Shown here piece after piece: positions 1 to 4,372 of a DNA stretch of 6,934 nt. How positions within the stretch are numbered: the first letter of the stretch is position 1; every line of letters starts with the position of its first letter. Location: assembly GCA_021791615.1 (NCBI GenBank), contig JAJYWG010000242.1, positions 1 to 6,934 on the forward strand, written 5' to 3'. The notes under the pieces were generated by a model. That model saw only the letters and a program-made list of their open reading frames with translations, searched no databases and was not told the origin of the DNA. The position numbers were made by a program, and so were the translations under genes. The DNA is from Actinomycetes bacterium. Lineage in GTDB: Bacteria; Actinomycetota; Acidimicrobiia; Acidimicrobiales; RAAP-2.

Positions 1-28
1 ACCCACTGGACCTCCTTGCCGGCCGGCC

Positions 29-50
29 AGCATAGGACGTAACATATGCT
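29..50. repeat. Inverted repeat AGCATA/TATGCT in a short AT-richer patch
   Basis: AGCATA (29-34) and TATGCT (45-50) form a 6-bp inverted repeat around a 10-base centre, in one of the few AT-richer patches of the left region. It could be a protein-binding dyad or a promoter element, but no gene start is seen next to it. The match is short and may be chance. Confidence 0.2.
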
Positions 51-80
51 CACCCCGCCAGCGGTAGCTCCGTTGGCCCG

Positions 81-102
81 ACGGCCTCCGTGAGGGGGCC
101 GT
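81..102 (+). terminator. Possible rho-independent terminator, plus strand
   Basis: A 9-bp stem ACGGCCTCC / GGGGGCCGT with a GTGA loop contains one G-T pair and is followed on the plus strand by TTCTTCGTT. The T-rich tail exists only on the plus strand, so it would stop transcription entering from left of the window. It lies inside the unconserved tail of the minus-strand nuclease frame. No plus-strand gene is visible upstream in the 80 bases available. Confidence 0.4.
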
Positions 103-840
103 TTCTTCGTTCCGGCGGCTGCGTCCTCGTCTGCCGGCTGGGCCTTCCCGCCGGTAGTGGTCCTGCGCTGCACCGGGGCGCAAACGGTGCGCACCTCGCA
201 GGTCCGGCAGCGTCGGCCCGGGTTTGGTGTGTAGTCCCGGGCGCGAATGCGGGCGGCGGCGGTGGTGACGATCTGCTCGGCGGCGGTCAGGTCGGCGGGA
301 GCGATGGGGACCGGCTCCCGAGAGGTGGTGGCGAGGTCATGGACGTAGGCCCCGCGGACATCGAGGCCCTCTCGTCGGCCGGCGTCGGCGTAGACCTGTA
401 GCTGCAGGTCGTAGTGGGCCGGCTCATTGGCGGTGGAGGTCTTGTAGTCGACGATGGCCAAGGCGGTGGGCGCACCGTCTTCGTGGTCCAAAATTACATC
501 GGCCCGCCCGGAGAGGATGACGCCGTCGAGGTGTAGCTCGAAGGGCCGTTCGACTTCCCAGACCCGCTGCAGGTCGTCGGGGTGCTCGGTGGTGTAGGCC
601 GTGACGAGCCGGCGCGCCGCGTCCTTCAGCCGGCAGTGCAGGGGCCTGTTGGCGCTCGGCAGGAAGAAGCTGGCGTCCAAGATGGCGTCGATCTCGCTCG
701 GGCCCGGGATCTGCCCGCTGTCGCGGGTGGCCTCGGCGACCGCGCGCATCCCGTGGTGAACGGCTTTGCCGTAGCCGAGCTCGGGGGCCAGGCGAGGTTG
801 GGGGCCGACCAGGTTGCGGAGCCGGAAGGCCGTGGCGCAC

Positions 841-986
841 CAACACTCGGTTCTCGGCGTCGGCGGCCGCCAGCACGATCCCGGCTCGAACCGCTCCTTC
901 TCGACGACTGCGCCGCTAGCGCCTCTGACCAGCCAGAACGCGATGAGGGAGGGCGCCAGGAGACGGGCAGGGCCGCCGGGTAGCCC
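841..986. other. No gene seen; junction between nuclease remnant and tRNA fragment
   Basis: Both strands stay open here in several frames because of the high G+C, but none reads like a protein with a start and a ribosome site. On the minus strand this is the 5' continuation of the nuclease frame and it lacks the family's usual sequence. The stretch probably contains the breakpoint that removed the rest of the nuclease gene. The 5' half of a tRNA that should match the fragment at 987-1031 is not present here. Confidence 0.45.
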
Positions 987-1031
987 ACTCGTAATGCGTA
1001 GGTCAGCGGTTCGATTCCGCTCTCGGGCTCC
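987..1031 (+). tRNA. 3' half of a tRNA-Thr(CGT)-like gene; probable attachment-site scar
   Basis: The plus strand reads as the 3' part of a tRNA: anticodon loop CTCGTAA (988-994, anticodon CGT at 990-992), the 3' anticodon-stem strand TGCGT (995-999), variable loop AGGTC, a perfect T arm AGCGG-TTCGATT-CCGCT (1005-1021), and the 3' acceptor strand CTCGGGC (1022-1028) followed by TCC. The 5' acceptor partner GCCCGAG and a D arm are missing upstream. The bases where the 5' anticodon stem should lie (983-987) pair with one mismatch. Tyrosine integrases commonly recombine at the anticodon loop and leave exactly this 3' half as one att copy, so I infer an integrative-element boundary and not a working tRNA. 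No CCA end is encoded. Confidence 0.65.
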
Positions 1032-1321
1032 GAGGAAAGTGCAGTCCAGGGCCTCGCTCGCGAGCAGTGTGCCGCCACTGCCCTATGGTTCTCCTGGGAG
1101 GAGGACGGGAGAATCTGGTACGGCTATGCAATCGTGCTCGGGTCGGGTCGGCGGGCTGGGCGGTGGCTGGCTCTGCTGGTCGTCGAGCGTGGCGCCCGGT
1201 CGGCGCCATCTGGCGGTGCCCGGCGCGGCGGGCATCTCCTCCCGGGCGCAGTGGTCCCTGCTGTACTTCGCCGCCGGTCTCCTCGCTGCGCTCGCCGGAC
1301 ATCTGCAGGCGTTGCCCGATA
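1032..1321 (+). other. Intergenic stretch with a startless protein-like frame, unassigned
   Basis: There is no gene I can support here. One plus-strand frame (from 1032, stop at about 1322) reads as a plausible soluble segment near 1086-1180, with residues WFSWEEDGRIWYGYAIVLGS, and mostly uses G or C in third positions. It has no start codon before a GTG at 1134 and no ribosome site. It degenerates into Arg/Ser/Pro-rich sequence after about 1200. It could be the decayed end of a gene disrupted at the tRNA fragment, or chance. I recognise no family. Confidence 0.25.
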
Positions 1322-1813
1322 ATGGTGCCTCCTCTACTGCCTGACCGGGCACGGGATCGTCCGGCTGCTTCTTCCGAGGCCGCCCAGCGCAGGATGGTGC
1401 GCCAGGGACGACGTGACACGGCCCCGGAGCTGGCCCTCCGTCGGGAACTGTGGAGCAGGGGCCTCCGCTATCGGGTGGACGCCACACCGACACCAGGTCG
1501 GCGCCGGGCCGATCTGGTTTTCGCTCGGGCGAGGGTGGCGGTCTACGTCGACGGTTGCTTCTGGCACCGCTGCCCGGAGCACTCCACCACTCCGACGCGC
1601 AACCGGGCCTGGTGGGCCGCAAAGCTCGACGCCAACGTCGCCAGGGACCGCGCGACCGACGACGAACTGGAGGCCGCCGGCTGGGTCGTGGTGCGGGTCT
1701 GGGAGCACGAGGACCCCCTGGAGGCGGCCGAACGGGTCCAAGGGGCGGTGAACAGCTCGGCCCAAGGGGGGCGAAGATCGCCGACGATTCGCCCGTCTCG
1801 CCCGTTGCGATGA
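1322..1813 (+). CDS. vsr: Vsr-like very-short-patch mismatch repair endonuclease (orphan)
   Basis: This 163-residue protein matches the Vsr family, which nicks DNA 5' of the T in T:G mismatches arising when 5-methylcytosine deaminates. The family pattern is clear: RRMVRQGRRDTAPELALRR near residues 23-41, the catalytic Asp in RRADLVF (D64), the DGCFWHRCPEH segment with H82, H87 and two cysteines suited to catalysis and zinc binding, WWAAKLDANVARDR (98-111), and the closing GWVVVRVWEHED (120-131). The ATG at 1322 gives the usual N-terminal extension ahead of RRM. Neither it nor the next ATG (1394) has a good Shine-Dalgarno sequence, so the start is uncertain. The last 20 residues are poorly conserved. 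Vsr genes normally sit beside a cytosine-5 methyltransferase gene; none is in this window, and a nuclease remnant and an insertion sequence flank it instead. The family assignment is firm, but activity and partner are unknown. Confidence 0.85.
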   Translation: MVPPLLPDRARDRPAASSEAAQRRMVRQGRRDTAPELALRRELWSRGLRYRVDATPTPGRRRADLVFARARVAVYVDGCFWHRCPEHSTTPTRNRAWWAAKLDANVARDRATDDELEAAGWVVVRVWEHEDPLEAAERVQGAVNSSAQGGRRSPTIRPSRPLR

Positions 1814-1816
1814 TGC

Positions 1817-1822
1817 GCTAGT
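1817..1822. repeat. Target-site duplication, left copy (GCTAGT)
   Basis: GCTAGT directly precedes the left terminal repeat, and the same six bases directly follow the right one at 4320-4325. The inner CTAG is palindromic. IS1380-family elements usually duplicate about 4 bp, so the true duplication may be CTAG with the outer bases matching by chance. Confidence 0.75.
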
Positions 1823-1841
1823 CCTGAACCAAGCGCTCAGG
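1823..1841 (+). repeat. Left terminal inverted repeat of the IS1380-family element
   Basis: CCTGAACCAAGCGCTCAGG pairs with the reverse complement of 4301-4319 (CCTAAATCAAGCGCTCCGG) at 16 of 19 positions. The shared core is CAAGCGCTC. Starting with CCT fits IS1380-family ends. A short palindrome CCTGG-A-CCAGG follows at 1849-1859. Confidence 0.8.
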
Positions 1842-2130
1842 TAGGATGCCTGGACCAGGGGCGAGCAGGATGGCCCGTCGTTGCTGGGCTCGCGGCTCAT
1901 CTCCGCCTGTCGTCCGTGGGCGACGTTGTCGAGTTGAGGTGAAGCGGACGGCCGGGGTCGTCGGCGGCGCTGGTGGTGGTGGTGGTGCCGGCGGGAACCC
2001 ACGCAGGGGTTGGTGGACTGCTCGGCCTGGTTGGGCTCGCGTGGGTGACGCCGGGCGGATCTCGAGGCTGACTGTCGTCGGTCGTCGGGAGTGGTCCCGC
2101 AGCGAGCGGTCACGACCGGCCGCATCCCCG

Positions 2131-2150
2131 TTCGTTACGATACGTTACGA
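2131..2150 (+). repeat. Two tandem 10-bp repeats (TTCGTTACGA, TACGTTACGA)
   Basis: Two copies of CGTTACGA (2133-2140 and 2143-2150) repeat with a 10-bp period, differing at one base of the full 10-mer. That spacing puts both on the same face of the helix, as in direct-repeat protein-binding sites. They are AT-richer than their surroundings and lie about 320 bp before the transposase start. Confidence 0.5.
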
Positions 2151-2184
2151 CGTGGGGGACGCGTTGCGGGCTGCGGTTGCTCTC

Positions 2185-2210
2185 CGGCCTGGCGCTGGCA
2201 GCGCCGGCCG
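2185..2210. repeat. Strong hairpin with a single bulged T in the IS left arm
   Basis: CGGCC-t-GGCGCT pairs with AGCGCC-GGCCG around a GGC loop (2197-2199), giving 11 pairs with T2190 bulged. There is no T-run on either side, so it is not a standard terminator. A similar 11-pair hairpin with one bulged T lies at the element's right end (4276-4309). Confidence 0.4.
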
Positions 2211-2235
2211 CGACCCTGGGACCAGCCGGTAGCCG

Positions 2236-2262
2236 GCTCGGCTCGAAGATCCTCGGCCGAGC
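2236..2262. repeat. Inverted repeat GCTCGGC/GCCGAGC
   Basis: A perfect 7-bp inverted repeat has arms at 2236-2242 and 2256-2262 and a 13-base centre. It lies 26 bases after the hairpin at 2185-2210. Its function is unknown, and such repeats arise fairly easily at this G+C. Confidence 0.3.
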
Positions 2263-2413
2263 AGTGCCATCCTCGAACTGCAGGTGGAGGTGGCCGGCTC
2301 GCCCGGGTCGGCTCGGGCTCGTGGTAATGGAGCCAGCTCGTCCGATGGCGAGCAAAAGAGCCCGAGGAATCTGGTTCCAAAGGCTCATGGGTCCGCCACC
2401 ACGCTCTCCCGAT

Positions 2414-2449
2414 GTGGAATAATCGGTGTCGCTGAAACAACGTTTCCAC
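2414..2449 (+). promoter_or_regulatory. Candidate transposase promoter and dyad
   Basis: This AT-richer patch holds AATAAT (2418-2423), a fair -10 candidate 47 bases before the GTG start, but no convincing -35 lies upstream. The -10 candidate is flanked by CCGAT/ATCGG (2409-2413 and 2422-2426), and GTGGAA (2414-2419) pairs with TTCCAC (2444-2449). These overlapping dyads could bind a regulator, perhaps the transposase itself. The assignment rests on pattern only. Confidence 0.25.
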
Positions 2450-2457
2450 GAACAAAG

Positions 2458-2463
2458 AAGGAG
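2458..2463 (+). promoter_or_regulatory. Ribosome binding site deciding the transposase start
   Basis: AAGGAG ends 6 bases before the GTG at 2470. This strong match selects the GTG over the upstream ATG at 2284, which has no comparable site. Confidence 0.75.
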
Positions 2464-2469
2464 AGCACG

Positions 2470-4080
2470 GTGGCGGACGACAAGAGCATAGCGGCAACCA
2501 GGGCCAAGGCAACCGCCAGGCGGGCCAAGCGGGCAAGAGGGCGCAAGCTCGACTCCGAGGCTGCGATGATCGAACGCCGGCTGGCGGCAGCGGTCCGGGC
2601 GGGCGACGAAGGGCCGGTCCTCGGCCGGGCGAAGATCTCCTACGAGATGGCCGAACGGGTGAGCGGGGTGAGCCACGGTGGCATGGGCCTCATCGCCCAG
2701 GTGGTCGACCACCTCGGCCTGGCCGCTGCGATCGACTCCGGCCTCGATCTGCTCCAGGCCCACCGCCCCTACCACGAGTCCGACCATGTGCTCAACATCG
2801 CCTACAACACCTGCTGTGGCGGCCGGCACCTCGATGACATCGAGGCCCGTCGCAACGACCGGGTGTTCTCCGACGCCCTCGGGGTGGCCTCACTGCCCGA
2901 CCCGACCACTGCCGGCGACTTCTGCCGGCGCTTCGAGCCCAAGGACATCTGGATCCTCCAGGAGGCGATCAACACCGCCCGCCTGCGGGCCTGGGCGGCT
3001 CAGGGCCCGGACTTCGTCGCCGGGACCGCCAGGATCGACGTCGATGCGACCATCGTGTCCACCACCGGTGAGTGCAAGGAGGGCATGGACATCTCCTACA
3101 AGGGAGACTGGGGCTACTCGGCCCTCGTGGTCTCGCTCGCCAACACCTCCGAGCCGTTGTACCTGGACCTGCACGGAGCGAACCGTCCCTCCCACGAGGG
3201 AGCCCCCGAAGCGCTGGACAAGGCGATCGCCCTGTGCCGCAAGGCCGGCTTCGAAGACATCCTGCTACGGGGCGACACCGACTACTCGATGACCACCCGG
3301 CTCGATCGCTGGAACGCCGATGGGATCCGCTTCGTCTTCGGCTACGACGCGATGACCCCCCTGGTCTTCAGGGCCGGCGCCATCGAAGAGACCGAGTACC
3401 ACGCTCTGGTCGCCAAGGCCGACGCCGCGCGAGCCAAGTTGCTCTCCGAGACGGTCGGCACAGCGGCGGTCAAGAAGAGCCGGGCCAAGCAGCCGCGGGT
3501 CAAGGACGGGATCGTCGCCTCCCGGGGATATAAGAAGATCACCACCACGGCCGAAGATGTCGTCGAGCTCACCTACCGCCCCCGGGCAGCCAAGACCGAC
3601 TACCGGATGATCGCGCTGCGAAAGAACCTGACCATCGAAGTCGGCGGACAAGAGACGCTGTTCGACCAGTACCGCTACTTCTTCTACATCACCAACGACT
3701 GGAACATGACCCCCGACCAGGTCGTCGGCGAGGCCCGTCAGCGCTGCAACCAGGAGAACCTGCATGCCCAGCTGAAGGACATGGGAGCCCTCTCGGCCCC
3801 GGTGGGCACCTTGGTCGCCAACCACGCCTACATGATCATGGCGTCCCTCGCCTGGTCGATGAAGGCCTGGTGCGCACTGCTGCTACCCGTCCACCCCCGC
3901 TGGTCGGCCAAGCACAGAGCCGAGGCCGACAAGCTGCTGCGCATGGAGTTCCACACCTTCCGAGCGGCCTTCATCGACATCGCCTGCCAGATCGTGCGCG
4001 GGGCGAGGAAGATCCGCTGGAGGATCATCGCCTGGAACCCATGGCTACGGCCGTTCTTCCGCTTGGCCGACATCCTCTGA
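2470..4080 (+). CDS. IS1380-family DDE transposase
   Basis: This 536-residue transposase cuts and joins the element's ends and is its only recognisable gene. The basic N-terminus (10-30) suits DNA binding. The catalytic core shows the first Asp in RIDVDAT (190/192), the second in LLRGDTDYS (269/271), and the Glu in RCNQENLHAQLK (E429). R425, E429 and K436 have the exact R-x3-E-x6-K spacing of the IS4-superfamily signature; its leading Tyr is Ala here. The family's C-terminus is present: YFFYITND (403-410), NHAYMIMASLAWSMKAWCAL (451-470), FHTFRAAFIDIACQIVRG and IAWNPWLRPFFRL. I chose the GTG at 2470 because AAGGAG (2458-2463) sits 6 bases before it. An open frame continues upstream to an ATG at 2284, but those 62 residues are Ser/Gly/Arg-rich and unconserved. 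Length is somewhat above the usual 430-500 residues. The frame is intact, so it is probably functional. Confidence 0.93.
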   Translation: MADDKSIAATRAKATARRAKRARGRKLDSEAAMIERRLAAAVRAGDEGPVLGRAKISYEMAERVSGVSHGGMGLIAQVVDHLGLAAAIDSGLDLLQAHRPYHESDHVLNIAYNTCCGGRHLDDIEARRNDRVFSDALGVASLPDPTTAGDFCRRFEPKDIWILQEAINTARLRAWAAQGPDFVAGTARIDVDATIVSTTGECKEGMDISYKGDWGYSALVVSLANTSEPLYLDLHGANRPSHEGAPEALDKAIALCRKAGFEDILLRGDTDYSMTTRLDRWNADGIRFVFGYDAMTPLVFRAGAIEETEYHALVAKADAARAKLLSETVGTAAVKKSRAKQPRVKDGIVASRGYKKITTTAEDVVELTYRPRAAKTDYRMIALRKNLTIEVGGQETLFDQYRYFFYITNDWNMTPDQVVGEARQRCNQENLHAQLKDMGALSAPVGTLVANHAYMIMASLAWSMKAWCALLLPVHPRWSAKHRAEADKLLRMEFHTFRAAFIDIACQIVRGARKIRWRIIAWNPWLRPFFRLADIL

Positions 4081-4090
4081 GACCCACCGA

Positions 4091-4139
4091 CCGAGATCCG
4101 GCCTCCCGGTCCGCTCCCCGAGGGAACGGACCGCCTCGG
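4091..4139 (+). terminator. Long hairpin just after the transposase, no T-run
   Basis: Beginning 11 bases after the stop is a layered hairpin: outer arms CCGAG (4091-4095) / CTCGG (4135-4139), a main stem CGGTCCG (4107-4113) / CGGACCG (4127-4133), and an inner TCCC/GGGA closing on a CGA loop. It could protect the transposase mRNA 3' end or slow polymerase. No T-rich tail follows, so intrinsic termination is doubtful. Confidence 0.4.
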
Positions 4140-4179
4140 CGCGCCTGCAAACAGCCCGCCGAGCGCAAAGGAGCCTCGA

Positions 4180-4356
4180 ATGACACCACCGGGCCTTCCG
4201 GCTCCCCCTCCGGGGGCCCCTCGAGGTCGCCACGAGCCGCTTGTCGGCCTCCGGCGAGCGGCAAGCGAGTCCTCGGCGCTCCTGGGGACAGCTCCAGGCC
4301 CCGGAGCGCTTGATTTAGGGCTAGTACAGCATACCTGGACGATCCAGTTAAGTTAA
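4180..4356 (+). CDS. Candidate 58-residue ORF crossing the IS right end, hypothetical
   Basis: An ATG at 4180 follows a textbook ribosome site, AAAGGAG (4167-4173), with a 6-base gap. The frame runs 58 codons through the hairpin region and right terminal repeat, crosses the target duplication, and stops at TAA (4354-4356). That stop overlaps the AAGGAG upstream of the binding-protein gene, an arrangement that would allow translational coupling. The peptide is Pro/Gly/Ala-rich (MTPPGLPAPPPGAPRGRHEP at its start) with no known domain, so coding value is doubtful. Its C-terminal part comes from host DNA and exists only because of the insertion. Confidence 0.27.
   Translation: MTPPGLPAPPPGAPRGRHEPLVGLRRAASESSALLGTAPGPGALDLGLVQHTWTIQLS
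4276..4309 (+). terminator. Hairpin overlapping the right terminal repeat, terminator-like
   Basis: GCGCTCC-t-GGGG (4276-4287) pairs with CCCC-GGAGCGC (4299-4309), giving 11 pairs with one bulged T and an 11-base loop, followed by TTGATTTAGGG. The 3' arm is part of the terminal repeat, so the 5' arm is effectively an internal inverted copy of the repeat core GCGCTC. As RNA it could end transposase transcripts before they leave the element. As DNA it could affect transposase binding. The T tail is short. Confidence 0.45.
4301..4319 (-). repeat. Right terminal inverted repeat of the IS1380-family element
   Basis: CCGGAGCGCTTGATTTAGG is the inverted match of 1823-1841 (16 of 19). It contains TTGATT (4310-4315), a possible outward-facing -35 box pointing at the sugar operon. 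Its inner part doubles as one arm of the hairpin at 4276-4309. Confidence 0.8.
4320..4325. repeat. Target-site duplication, right copy (GCTAGT)
   Basis: GCTAGT abuts the right terminal repeat and matches 1817-1822 exactly, marking a simple insertion without later rearrangement at either end. Confidence 0.75.
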
Positions 4357-4370
4357 GGAGAGGATAAGGA
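4335..4370 (+). promoter_or_regulatory. Sugar operon leader: palindrome and tandem ribosome sites
   Basis: CTGGA-CGA-TCCAG (4335-4347) is a perfect 5-bp dyad that could be an operator or a small hairpin. Two purine-rich sites follow: AAGGAG (4355-4360) and AAGGA (4366-4370). The second is 8 bases before the third of three consecutive ATGs (4379), and 2 bases before the first (4373). No strong -10/-35 pair lies between the element and the gene. A weak one may combine TTGATT in the terminal repeat with TACCTG (4332-4337). Confidence 0.35.
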
Positions 4371-4372
4371 TA

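Larger units (their letters stand above)
1..840 (-). pseudogene. RecB/AddB/Cas4-like PD-(D/E)XK nuclease domain, 5'-truncated remnant, 3' end beyond the window
   Basis: One uninterrupted minus-strand frame encodes a complete RecB-family nuclease domain. In order: a cysteine (837-839) in CATAFRLRN; the motif-I histidines in GYGKAVHHGM (753-758); the metal-binding Asp in GRADVILDHE (498-500); the catalytic Asp and Lys of VDYKTS (447-449, 441-443); the QLQVY motif just after; and a C-x2-C-x5-C group (209-180). The lone cysteine plus this group is the four-cysteine set that holds a 4Fe-4S cluster in AddB, AdnB and Cas4-type nucleases. In actinobacteria such domains usually form the C-terminus of UvrD/PcrA-like DNA repair helicases. 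Here no helicase lies upstream. The frame stays open to a stop at 1083-1085, but the first in-frame ATG (747-749) lies inside motif I, and I found no GTG or TTG before it. I infer a truncated remnant. After the last cysteine about 60 low-complexity residues run to the window edge with no stop. A stand-alone exonuclease with a frameshifted start is the alternative. Confidence 0.72.
1842..2469 (+). other. Left arm of the insertion sequence, no recognised gene
   Basis: I see no supportable gene in these roughly 630 bases. The open frame from 1846 to 2232 is Gly/Arg/Pro-rich, has no ribosome site and matches nothing I know. The arm contains a (TGG)5 run at 1971-1985, two CGTTACGA copies spaced exactly 10 bp apart (2133-2150), an 11-bp hairpin with one bulged T (2185-2210), a 7-bp inverted repeat GCTCGGC/GCCGAGC (2236-2262), and the transposase promoter/leader region near its right end. 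It is longer than needed for a transposase leader. Confidence 0.5.
1823..4319 (+). mobile_element. IS1380-family insertion sequence, complete, 2497 bp
   Basis: The ends are defined by 19-bp terminal inverted repeats, 16 of 19 matching (1823-1841 and 4301-4319), with matching GCTAGT flanks on both sides. Inside is one plus-strand transposase of the IS1380 family with a complete DDE site. Length is at the high end: family members are usually about 1.6-2.1 kb. The excess lies in the left arm, about 650 bp before the transposase start with no recognisable gene. The right arm is 239 bp and holds two strong hairpins. The insertion lies 9 bases after the vsr stop and just upstream of a sugar ABC operon. 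Intact repeats, flanks and reading frame suggest a recent, possibly still mobile copy. Confidence 0.82.

Noticed and set aside
626..1078. Minus-strand frame of 150 residues overlapping the tRNA fragment and nuclease
   Set aside because: It includes the antisense of the tRNA (SGIEPLTYALRV), a well-known spurious-ORF pattern, and lies out of frame with the recognisable nuclease motifs.
814..1344. Open plus-strand frame running across the tRNA fragment
   Set aside because: It translates the tRNA sequence itself, is Arg/Ser/Pro-rich elsewhere, and has no ribosome site. It is a product of high G+C.
1971..1987. TGG run as a G-quadruplex or phase-variation tract
   Set aside because: Five repeats of GG pairs are short and lie in no convincing gene or promoter, so neither role can be supported.
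1846..2232. 128-codon plus-strand frame in the left arm of the element
   Set aside because: It is Gly/Arg-rich, driven by the TGG run, with no ribosome site and no recognised domain, so I did not list it as a gene.
2284..2469. Upstream ATG extension of the transposase by 62 residues
   Set aside because: The added residues are unconserved in character, there is no ribosome site at 2284, and AAGGAG sits ideally before the GTG at 2470.
3265..3825. Long minus-strand frame antisense to the transposase
   Set aside because: It is a mirror of the high-GC codon bias of the transposase. It shows no independent motifs or start signal.
4335..4347. CTGGACGATCCAG as a LacI-family operator
   Set aside because: LacI-type operators have an even, CG-centred symmetry. 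This dyad has an odd three-base centre, so only a generic dyad is recorded.
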